Assembly: GCA_927911745.1 (NCBI GenBank)
Contig: CAKMQF010000003.1
Span: 1 to 10,830, forward strand
DNA: 10,830 nt
Reading direction: 5' to 3'
Source: an uncultured Gemella sp.
Lineage (GTDB): Bacteria; Bacillota; Bacilli; Staphylococcales; Gemellaceae
Shown one piece after another: positions 1-7,750 of this stretch. Numbering within the stretch: position 1 is the first letter of the stretch; each line of letters starts with the position of its first letter. Both the position numbers and the translations under genes were made by a program. The notes beneath the pieces were generated by a model that did not search any database, was not told the origin of the DNA, and was given only the letters and a program-made list of their open reading frames with translations.

Positions 1-240
<240 letters not shown>

Positions 241-264
241 AATAGTTCAGTGAACGATTTTATT

Positions 265-290
265 CCGAACCTTGAAATTTAAAAGTTCGG
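265..290 (+). other. Hairpin in the eno 3' untranslated region
   Basis: CCGAAC (265-270) and GTTCGG (285-290) form a 6-bp stem around an AT-rich 14-nt loop. No T-run follows, so it is not a terminator by itself. It lies between the eno stop codon and the intrinsic terminator and may stabilise the 3' end of the message. Weak evidence. Confidence 0.3.
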
Positions 291-310
291 CCGTTGTTTA
301 ACAACGTTTG

Positions 311-344
311 AAGCCCCTCGGATTTTATCCGAAGGGCTTTTTTT
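311..344 (+). terminator. Rho-independent terminator of eno
   Basis: AAGCCC (311-316) pairs with GGGCTT (334-339), and TCGGA (318-322) pairs with TCCGA (328-332). They are separated by one C/A mismatch and a 5-nt TTTTA loop. A T-run to 344 follows directly. Stem strength, loop size and T-tract fit a classic intrinsic terminator for transcription leaving eno. Confidence 0.92.
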
Positions 345-376
345 CTGTTCAGGGGGCAAAAAAGGGGCAGTGTTTA

Positions 377-385
377 TGGTATAAT
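377..385 (+). promoter_or_regulatory. Extended -10 promoter of the CxxCxxCC protein gene
   Basis: TGG followed by a consensus TATAAT (380-385) gives an extended -10 element, about 30 nt before the start codon at 416. No convincing -35 hexamer is visible, which is usual for extended -10 promoters. It lies just after the eno terminator, so this gene is transcribed separately from eno. Confidence 0.75.
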
Positions 386-415
386 AGACAAAAATACGTG
401 AGTTAGAAAGAAATT

Positions 416-909
416 ATGTCTAAAGAAATTGATATTGAGTATTACCATCAGCTAGCCTTGCAAAAGCAGAAGGAGCACCGTAAAGTTTTAGCCAATTTAA
501 AGAAAAAAACACCTAAGAATTTGGATAAAATAGCCCAGCAGATTCACCAAGAAGTTTTTGCTGAGATTGATTGTACTGCTTGTGCTAACTGTTGTAAGAC
601 ATTGGGGCCTGACTTTAAAGAAGCGGATATTACACGAATCGCCAAGTATTTTAGATGAAATTACCAGCTTTTGAAGCGGAGTTTCTGCAGGTAGATGAAG
701 ATGGGGATAAGGTTTTCAAATCCATGCCCTGCCCATTTTTAGGAGGAGATAACCTCTGTTCTATTTATGACGTTCGTCCAAAGGCCTGTCGTGAATTTCC
801 CCATACAGACCGTAAAAAAATCCATCAAATCAACCATTTGACAATTAAGAATACCTTGACCTGCCCAGCAGCCTATCTCTTTGTTGAGAAATTAAAGGAT
901 AAGTTATAG
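416..909 (+). CDS. YkgJ-type CxxCxxCC cysteine-cluster protein (frame broken by one indel)
   Basis: Restoring one missing base gives a protein of about 164 residues in the CxxCxxCC family (UPF0153, YkgJ-like). These proteins are thought to bind a metal or Fe-S cluster, and their biochemical role is not settled. The signature is C53-T-A-C56-A-N-C59-C60. Further cysteines at about 106, 115, 125 and 150 lie in CPFL, NLCSIYDVRPKAC and TC, the typical second half of the family. The N-terminus is a charged helix. The start ATG at 416 follows a purine-rich AGAAAG. The first frame ends at a TGA at 656; adding a T there (AGATTGAAA instead of AGATGAAA) joins AKYFR to LKLPAFEAEF without loss. I treat it as one intact gene with a sequencing error. 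It marks the left edge of the accessory island. Confidence 0.88.
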
Positions 910-925
910 AAATTTGTGACTTTAA

Positions 926-948
926 ATCTTGTACATGGATTACAAGAT
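926..948. repeat. 8-bp perfect inverted repeat after the CxxCxxCC gene
   Basis: ATCTTGTA (926-933) and TACAAGAT (941-948) are perfect inverted copies around a 7-nt loop, 17 nt after the preceding stop codon. On the minus strand the stem is not followed by a T-run, and on the plus strand it is followed by an A-run, so it is not a standard terminator for leftward or rightward transcription. It sits at or close to the left junction of the island. A weaker 7-bp pair, AAACTAT (984-990) and ATAGTTT (1002-1008), lies just beyond. The rest of 910-1075 shows no gene. Confidence 0.4.
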
Positions 949-1075
949 AAAAAATTCTCATAATGACTAGCAATATGAAAGACAAACTATAAGAAAAGTC
1001 AATAGTTTTATCTAAAATACTTCTTGTTTCAAATAGGAGTACCTCCAGATATAGTATTTCAAGTCCACTTAGGCT

Positions 1076-1105
1076 TTGGCAGTAACTAACTGCACTAAAT
1101 ATAAT
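1076..1105 (+). promoter_or_regulatory. Probable promoter of the ssDNA-binding protein gene, with a hairpin in the spacer
   Basis: TTGGCA (1076-1081) and TATAAT (1100-1105) are separated by 18 bp and form a good sigma-70-type promoter. A 5-bp perfect hairpin, GCAGT (1079-1083) and ACTGC (1089-1093), overlaps the -35 and spacer. The -10 lies only 2 nt before the ribosome binding site AAGGAG (1108-1113). A transcript starting about 7 nt past the -10 would therefore lose most of that site, which makes the promoter call uncertain. Confidence 0.45.
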
Positions 1106-1121
1106 ATAAGGAGATAAAAAT

Positions 1122-1777
1122 ATGGATTACAAAACAATGAGAAATCAGATTGAAGATATGGTAAATGATAATCATAAGGATTTTGTAAAGGCGATTATAA
1201 GCATGGAAAAAGGTATCAACGATGAAAAGTGCTTTGGATAAGCTCTATGATGCTTTTATGGACAATGACACCGTTAATTCACTACATGAGGAATTTGATT
1301 ATATGATTGAGGATTTAAGGGAACAGGGACAGATAAAAGACATGCCTTATGTTCAGGAAGAAAAGAATAACCTTATAAATATTGTAGGAAATATCGTTGG
1401 AGAAGTCGATGTAGTTGAAAGAGAAAATAAGAACGGTGAAGCCTTTAAGGTAGCAAATTTCTCCGTTGTATCCAAAGATGATGAGGGAAATAAGGTATAT
1501 CATAATTGCTCCGCTTATGGAGAAAAGAGTGATATTCCGAAGGACTTTAAGCAGGGGGATTTTGTTAAGCTCTTTGGACAAATCATAACTTCCATTGATG
1601 ATAACGGTAAGGAGCATAGCAACGTCAGGATACTTTCTTCAAAACTGTTAAAGTCAAAGGAACAAATGAAAGAACAAGAAGAAAGAATCTGTACTTGGAG
1701 CGATTAAGAAATATAAGGCTAAAGAAAAAGCAAAACTTATTGAGAAGAAAGAATCTTTAAAGAAAACTGAGAGATAG
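1122..1777 (+). CDS. OB-fold single-stranded-DNA-binding protein of the conjugative-element type (two indels)
   Basis: The ATG at 1122 follows AAGGAG with 8-nt spacing. The reading frame shifts twice by one extra A, in the A-run at 1225-1228 and again at 1682-1684. Removing both gives one protein of about 217 residues. Residues 1-75 are helical and charged. Residues about 85-175 (from NIVGNIVGEVDVVE to RILSSKLL) form an OB-fold like that of SSB proteins, with the alternating-strand pattern and polar loops. The C-terminus is a lysine-rich helix that only appears after the second correction (KKYKAKEKAKLIEKKE). Similar proteins are carried by Gram-positive integrative conjugative elements, where they presumably coat transferred single strands; that match is from memory. 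No relaxase, integrase or conjugation gene is present here, so it looks like a remnant or passenger of such an element. Confidence 0.7.
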
Positions 1778-1783
1778 AATATG

Positions 1784-1819
1784 TCGGTGTGATCTTCGGA
1801 CTGTACCGATTATTTTTTT
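1784..1819 (+). terminator. Possible intrinsic terminator after the ssDNA-binding protein gene
   Basis: TCGGT (1784-1788) pairs with ACCGA (1805-1809), extendable by G-U pairs, around a long loop. It is followed by TTA and a run of seven T (1813-1819). The stem is short, so it is a moderate candidate. Its place between the ssDNA-binding protein gene and the next promoter fits the end of a transcript. Confidence 0.5.
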
Positions 1820-1861
1820 GTAAAATTAGTTCGAGAAAAAAGAATATAATACTACTAAAAG

Positions 1862-1885
1862 TTCTATTATTGTGCTATAATAGAA
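1862..1885 (+). promoter_or_regulatory. Extended -10 promoter of the defence operon, embedded in a 9-bp dyad (candidate operator)
   Basis: TGTGC followed by TATAAT (1876-1881) is a perfect extended -10 element. It is overlapped by a perfect inverted repeat, TTCTATTAT (1862-1870) and ATAATAGAA (1877-1885), with a 6-bp spacer. The right arm covers five of the six -10 bases. The predicted start of transcription is near 1888, leaving a leader of about 37 nt before the regulator's ATG at 1925. A dimeric HTH protein bound here would block RNA polymerase, so the dyad is a natural autoregulation site for the XRE regulator encoded next. The dyad is visible; the protein that binds it is inferred. Confidence 0.7.
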
Positions 1886-1924
1886 ACGATATGATGTTAA
1901 GATGGATAAGACTGGAGGATATTC

Positions 1925-2132
1925 ATGTCAAAATTAAGCTATAAAAAATTATTTAAGAAATTAATAGATATAGAAATGAAAAATATTGAGCTTATGGAAA
2001 AAGCCAAAGTAAGTAAAAGTACATTCTACAAAATAAAAAAATGGCGAAAATGTCACTACTGATGTATTGCTAAGGATATGCAATGTCTTAGAGTGTGATA
2101 TTTCGGAAATTGTCGAATGCGTGGAGGAATAA
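1925..2132 (+). CDS. Small XRE/Cro-type HTH regulator, candidate controller of the operon (one indel)
   Basis: Removing one A from the run of seven at 2035-2041 gives a 68-residue protein. Without this the frame stops early at KKWRKCHY. The corrected protein is a bare Cro/C1-type helix-turn-helix: residues about 20-40 hold the helix pair with VSKSTFYKIKNGENV, a typical recognition helix, and TTDVLLRICNVLECDISEIV follows as the usual dimer-side helices. It most resembles the short HTH_26/YozG-like group. The ATG at 1925 has a good GGAGG site upstream. Its stop at 2130-2132 lies 1 nt before the ATG of the restriction enzyme. Size, position and coupling resemble controller (C) proteins of restriction-modification systems, which delay nuclease expression until DNA is methylated. 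The dyad in the promoter is the likely target. The controller role is inferred. Confidence 0.8.
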
Positions 2133-2133
2133 T

Positions 2134-5101
2134 ATGAATTTAGAAATGAAAAAGCAGAAGTTAAATAGACTTGTGAATGTTTTTTCTGAAAATTTGCCAT
2201 ACTATAAAAATCAAAAAAATAATTTTAATGAGCAGATGACTAGGCAACAATATATAGATGTTTTTTTAAGGTTATTGGGTTGGGATATTTCTAATCCCGA
2301 TGGATTATCATTTAAGGAACGAGAAGTTGTAGCAGAAGAATATTCTACAGTCAACAGTAAAGATAGACCAGACTATACAATTAGAATGAATGGAATGAGC
2401 AAATTCTATGTCGAAGCAAAAAAAGTTAGTGTTGATATCATTTTAGAAGAAGCTCCAGCTTTACAAGCTAGAAGATACGGATGGAATGCTGGACATGATA
2501 TTTCGTTACTTACAAATTTTGAATATTTAGCAATATATTTAACTTATGAAATGCCCAGAGAATCTGATGCTGCTAGTAAGTATAGATATAAACTTTATCA
2601 TTATTCTGAGTATGAAGAAAAATTTGAAGAAATATATAGCTTACTCTCAAGAGAGAGTCTTTTTAACGGGACATTTAATAAATGGATAGAGTCTGTACGA
2701 CCAGAAGATGCAACTAAAATGTCTTTAGATAAAGTTTTTCTAGATCAGTTGAATGGTTGGCGAGTTTTGATTGCAAATGATTTATTAAGTTCTGGATGCA
2801 ATATAAATTCATATGGGAATGTTAATGAATGTATACAGACATTTTTTGAATCAATTAGTGTTTTTTGAGATTTGCAGAAGATAATAGATTTGAAAATCAT
2901 TATAGCTTAAAAAATGAAATATTAAGTCATAGAAGCTATAAAGATTATTTCAAAACATTAGATAAAAAATATAATTCGGAATTATTTAGAAACTCTAGTA
3001 TAATCACAGATCTGAGCGAAAATGTTTTGAGTAGTATAGTAGAGAATTTATATTTTCCTAATGTGTCTTATGATTTTTCTGTAATTGATTTATCGATTTT
3101 AAGCAAAATATATGAAAATTTTTTGCAACAGGAAATTGTAATTAATGATGGAATAGCGACATTAGAGAAAACAAAAAGTGCAAAAATTAAATCTGTAATA
3201 TCTACACCTGATGAAATAGCGGTATCAATGGTGAAACAGGCTTTATCTGATAAAATTATTGGAAAATCGGTTGAAGAAATACTGGAATTAAGAATAATTG
3301 ATATCGCTGTTGGATCTGGGATTTTTTTGATTGAGATTTATAATTTTCTGGAAAGACATTTAGTAGATTTATATGCGGATAAAAATAGCGAATTTATTGA
3401 TGAAAAAGTGGTGCCGTTTGCTGTTAAACGATCGTTGATAGAAAAGGTGTTATTAGGATTTGATATAAATAATCAAGCAGTTCAACTTACACGTTTCTCT
3501 CTATTATTAAGATTATTATCCAATGAAGATAGGGAACGAATAGAGGATATTTCACCAATATTGCCCTCACTTACTAAAACAATTGTATGTGCGAATTCGC
3601 TAGTCAGTGATGCTGATATAGATATAGTATCTGTAAATAAAGATGATTTGTATGAGATTATGCCCATGAGAAGTGAAGATGAAAGGCAGATGCAGTTTGA
3701 TATTATTATTGGTAATCCTCCATATTTGAAGAAAGAAGATATTATTAATTCAACTCCAAAAGAAGAGATATCAGCATATGAAGTGAAATATGAAAGTGCA
3801 TATAAACAGTATGATAAATATTTTTTTGTTCATCGAGAGAATAGTAAACCTATTGAATGAAGATGGACAAGGTGTACTTATAGTTCCAAACAAATTTTTT
3901 TAATGTTGCATCTGCATTGAAATTAAGAGATTTTCTTTTAAAGGAGAAGTGTATATCTAAAATTTTTGATTTTGGAAGTAAACAATTGTTTAAAGGTGTT
4001 ATTAACTATGTGTGTGTTTTAAAATTAGAAAAAAATTATGGAAATTCTTTTGAATATACGAAAGTTTCATCGCCAGAAGATATTTATAACAACAAAAAAG
4101 GATTAATTTTTGATGTTTCAAAATTAGATATTTCACATTGGTTTTTAACAGATGATAGTACAATTCTTAATAAGTATGAATATGCAAAAGAAAAATTTCC
4201 TTGTATTGAGGAAGAAATAATACCTACTAACGGTATACAAACTAGCAAAAATGATGTTTATAAAATACCCAAAAATACGATAGTTTCAAATGAAAATGGT
4301 GTAGTCACATTTATAAAAGATGGACAGGAATTTAAAGCAGAGATAGAACTATTGAGAGAATATTATTTGCCAAGTAAAAGTGATGGGGAAAATAAGTCAT
4401 ACCAAAATCTAAAATCAACAAACTATGTGATTTTCCCATATATTAATGGAAAAATCATACATGAAAAAGAGATGAAAGAAAATTATCCAAATACATGGAG
4501 ATATCTGCACTATTTTAAAGATAAATTATTTCCTAAAAGTTTAGGAGGTAAGCGAGATGTAAGAGGAAATGAAGGTGATTTTGAATGGTATCAGTATGGT
4601 CGCTCTCAAGCCTTACGAGAAGTTGATAAAGAAAAAATAATTGTTGGAGTGCTTTCTAAAGAGCCAAACTTTAATATAGATAGGAATAATATTGCATATT
4701 CATCAGGAGGTACAGCAGGTTATATAGGATTGTATTTGAAAGAGAATTCGAAATACAACTTGGAATATATTCAAGCTTGGCTTAGTCACTGGTTTACAGA
4801 TGAAATTTTTAAAACTATTGGCAGTGATTTTGAAGGAGGTTTTTACACTCACGGAACAAATATGTACAAGGATATACCGCTTCTACCAATTGATTTTGAA
4901 AATGAATATGAATATAAAGCTTTTGATAGAATTACTGAATTGGTAAAGAGTATTAATACTACAAACGAAGATATAGAAAATGAGACTGATTCAAGGAAAA
5001 AAGAACTTAATTTAAGAATTAAAGAAAATATAATATCAAAAATAAATACTCAAATAGACGAATTAATAGAATTAAAGGTGCAAGAAAATAATGAATGTTA
5101 A
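2134..5101 (+). CDS. Eco57I-like type IIG bifunctional restriction-modification enzyme (three indels)
   Basis: Correcting three indels in T-runs (one T missing at 2861-2866, one extra at 3821-3827, one extra at 3895-3901) gives one protein of about 988 residues. The ATG at 2134 fits the 1-nt spacing from the regulator; an upstream in-frame ATG at 2095 lies inside the regulator gene. Domains in order: N-terminal PD-(D/E)XK nuclease with P79-D80, E94 and K96 (PD-X13-EAK); a helical connector including FLRFAEDNRFE; an N6-adenine methylase with motif X-like STPDEIA (~356-363), motif I DIAVGSGIFL (~390-399) and motif IV IIGNPPYLKKED (~525-536); and a C-terminal TaqI-like target-recognition region ending in a coiled-coil helix. 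From memory, Eco57I has the same PD-X13-EAK motif near residue 77 and about 1000 residues. Such enzymes cut a fixed distance from an asymmetric site. The gene overlaps the next by 11 nt. Confidence 0.93.
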
Positions 5102-6685
5102 AAGTAAGCAAACAGAAGAAAAATTAAACGGCGTTTTCTATACACCTTTTGAAATTGTTAATTTCCTTACAAGCTGGATTACGGATAAACAACAAATTTT
5201 TAATGTATTAGAACCATCCGCGGGAGATGGTAGATTTGTAAAACAGATAGTTGAACTTGCTGATAAAGCAAATGTTATAGCGGTTGAAATCGATCCTTTG
5301 GAATGTGAAAAAATTAAAGCTATTGATAATACAAAGGTTATAAATGATGATTTTTATAATTTTTACGAAGAGATAAAAGATATAGGAATCAAATATGATG
5401 CTGTAATAGGAAATCCTCCGTATATTAGATATCAATTTTTATCAGAAGAACAGAGAAATTATCAAAGTGATATATTAAAACGCAATGGCATGAAACCTAA
5501 TAAATTGATAAATTCATGGGTTGCTTTTACAGTAGCAAGCATTGAATTATTAAGTTTGGGTGGGAAATTTGCATTTGTTCTGCCAACGGATCTTTTGCAA
5601 GTGTCTTATGCTAAGGAGCTTAGAAAGTTTATTTTCAAGGAACTAAAAGAAGTAACTATTATTTGTTTTGATAACATTGTGTTTTCTGGAATACAACAGG
5701 ATGTTGTACTTATTTTTGGAATAAAAAGAGATATGGAAAGTAAAAAAAACATTAATAAGGAATATTAGTGTAAAAGATATGTCTCAATTATCTAATAAAA
5801 TCTATTCTATTCCATTTGAATATTATGATTTTGACAATAGTGACAAATGGAGAAAATTTTTGTTAAGAAAAAACTTTATGAAATTCTATGAAGATAAATT
5901 TATTAATGAGACTACCTCAATCAAAGATATTAGTACCATTGAAGTAGGTATTACTACTGGAAATAATAAAGTCTTTGTTGTGAATAATGAGACGGTTAAT
6001 AAGTATAGCCTAGATGATTATAAAGTTCCTTTGGTAGGGAGAAGTTTAGATGTCGTTGGATTGTTTTATACAGAAAATGATATTTCGAATAATAGTTTAA
6101 ATGGTAGAAAAGTTTGGCTATTAGATTTCAATAATAAGAAATTAAATAGAGGTGCCCAAAAATATATAAAGGAAGTAGAAAGTAGAGACGAACATAAAGG
6201 ATATAAATTAGGTTTAAGGGATAAATGGTACGAAGTTCCATCTATATGGACTCCAGATGCATTTTTACTTAGAAGGATGGGGAATTTTCCGAAGATAGTC
6301 AAAAATGAAATTAAAGCTACGAGTACAGATACTTTTCACAGAATCAGATTTAATGAAGGAATTGATGTTGCAAAAGCATTGGTATTATTTTATTCATCAG
6401 TATCACTTCTATCTTTTGAACTAGAAGGAAGAGTTTTTGGTGGGGGAGCTTTAGAAATACTGCCAGGTGATTTAAAAAAATATTAGATTACCTAAAATTA
6501 ATAATGGTTTAGATTATATTGAAATCTCAAAAAAAATAGATGAAAAACTTAGAGAAAATCATGAGTTCACAGAAATTGTAAAATGGGTGGATAATTTAAT
6601 TCAACCATTATCAGGGTTCGATAAATCTGAAATTAATGAAATATATGATGTATGGAATAGTCTAAGGAGGAATAGAGTGGAGTGA
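5091..6685 (+). CDS. Stand-alone N6-adenine DNA methyltransferase, Eco57I/AcuI M-type partner (two indels)
   Basis: Removing one A from each of two A-runs (5742-5749 and 6474-6480) joins three frames into a protein of about 530 residues. Motif X FYTPFEIV is at 16-23, the S-adenosylmethionine-binding motif I LEPSAGDGRFV at 40-50, and the catalytic motif IV AVIGNPPYIRY at 104-114. The remainder, including GITTGNNKVFVVN and GRVFGGGALEILPGDLKNIRLP, looks like a TaqI-type target-recognition region. There is no nuclease motif. In Eco57I and AcuI systems a separate methylase of about 540 residues protects both strands of the asymmetric site, while the bifunctional enzyme methylates one; size and position here agree. 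The ATG at 5091 lies inside the end of the restriction gene, which points to translational coupling. Confidence 0.92.
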
Positions 6686-6711
6686 TATATTTTACTTAAA
6701 GGAGTAAGAAG

Positions 6712-7725
6712 ATGGATATAGATATGGATAATCTAAAGAAAAACATCCAAAGTTTCTTTGACCAAGGAACTGTAACAATAGTAGGTTCTGGACTATCTTG
6801 TGCTGAAGGTATTTCAGGAATGAAAGCACTATCTGAAAAGCTGATGGAAGATGTTCCTAATAAGCTAAGTAACGAAGATATGGAGTGTTGGAGAAACATA
6901 GAGGAAACCTTAAATAATGGAATAGATTTAGAATCGACACTACAACAAAATAAAGCGACAAATAACATTGAAAAAGCAATTATTGAAAGTGCATATGAAC
7001 TTATTTCCAGTGAAGATATATTTATTTTTAAAGAAATTATAGAAAAAAGTAGAACATTAAAATTTTCTGAGTATTTATCATGCTTTAATGTTGATTTGTA
7101 TAATTTGGTTGTAATAACAACTAATTATGATTTGTTAATAGAGTATGCTTGTGAAATCAAAGGATTGGTATATTCAGATTCATACTATGGGAAAATCATC
7201 TCTAAATATTCACCTGAAAACGCTGAAAAAGAAATGCTTAAAGGGATAAAAATAGGTAAGAAACCTATGAATCATTACAAGACACATATAAAAATATATA
7301 AACCACATGGATCAATTAATTGGAAACTCATCGATGGAAAACTTAATAAGATAAATCATGTAAATTGTGGTACTCCTTGCATAATTACCCCAGGTTCTAA
7401 TAAATATGAAAAAGGATATGAAGAGCCTTTTGATTATCATATTAGAAAAATGGGGCAGGAGATGGATAATGCAAAAAGGTTAATTTTTATTGGATATGGT
7501 TTTAATGATAACCATTTGGAAACTCATTTAAATAAACCAGAAAATATTTCTAAACCTAAACTAATTGTAACTAGAACCTTATATGGTAATGCGAAAAAAA
7601 TTGTTGATAATTCGCCAAATACTATAGCTATAGAAGAGATGAAAAAAAATGATAAGAGTTGTGGAACAAAAATTTACTTTGAAAACAAATATATGAAATT
7701 AAAGATAAAAAAATATGGGATATAG
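6712..7725 (+). CDS. SIR2-domain NAD-binding defence protein
   Basis: An intact 337-residue frame, with AAAGGAG (6698-6704) seven nt before the ATG. The SIR2 fold is read from VTIVGSGLSCAEGISGM (residues 21-37, nucleotide-binding loop), VITTNYDLLIEY (134-145, with the conserved TxN Asn at 138), IYKPHGSINW (195-204, candidate catalytic His199) and LIFIGYGFNDNHL (257-269). This pattern belongs to the SIR2_2-type proteins of anti-phage systems, which hydrolyse NAD+ rather than deacylate proteins. There are no zinc-binding cysteine pairs of the classical sirtuin kind, and no membrane segment. The gene begins 26 nt after the methylase and ends 25 nt before the HerA gene, so SIR2 and HerA form a pair, as in the SIR2-HerA (Nezha) system where an assembly of both depletes NAD+ on infection. 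NADase activity is inferred from family. Confidence 0.9.
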   Translation: MDIDMDNLKKNIQSFFDQGTVTIVGSGLSCAEGISGMKALSEKLMEDVPNKLSNEDMECWRNIEETLNNGIDLESTLQQNKATNNIEKAIIESAYELISSEDIFIFKEIIEKSRTLKFSEYLSCFNVDLYNLVVITTNYDLLIEYACEIKGLVYSDSYYGKIISKYSPENAEKEMLKGIKIGKKPMNHYKTHIKIYKPHGSINWKLIDGKLNKINHVNCGTPCIITPGSNKYEKGYEEPFDYHIRKMGQEMDNAKRLIFIGYGFNDNHLETHLNKPENISKPKLIVTRTLYGNAKKIVDNSPNTIAIEEMKKNDKSCGTKIYFENKYMKLKIKKYGI

Positions 7726-7736
7726 CTGAATTGATT

Positions 7737-7744
7737 AAGGAGGT
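7737..7744 (+). promoter_or_regulatory. Strong ribosome binding site that fixes the HerA start
   Basis: AAGGAGGT is a full match to the anti-Shine-Dalgarno sequence. It lies 6 nt before the ATG at 7751. A TTG at 7748 is in the same frame but only 3 nt away, so ATG 7751 is the better start. This is the strongest ribosome binding site I see in the operon. Confidence 0.85.
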
Positions 7745-7750
7745 GTTTTG

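Noticed and set aside
1315..1617. Open frame on the minus strand inside the ssDNA-binding protein gene, and similar minus-strand frames at 1961-2200, 3482-3667, 5208-5435, 6066-6302, 6696-6968 and 9165-9362
   Set aside because: All lie opposite genes with clear conserved domains on the plus strand. Their translations are low-complexity and rich in Leu, Ile, Phe and Ser, as expected from the complement of AT-rich coding DNA.
1845..1850. Second TATAAT upstream of the main operon promoter
   Set aside because: It has no TG extension and no -35 at a suitable distance; the extended -10 at 1873-1881 is far better.
2095..2133. Upstream ATG at 2095 as the start of the restriction enzyme
   Set aside because: It lies within the corrected regulator gene and has no ribosome binding site. 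ATG 2134, just behind GGAGG and the regulator stop, fits better and gives an active-site numbering close to Eco57I.
2861..6480. Homopolymer tracts as phase-variation switches in the restriction and methylase genes
   Set aside because: The tracts are only 6-8 bases long, several occur in one gene, and the same kind of indel hits eno, HAD and ung. Phase-variable tracts are normally single and longer.
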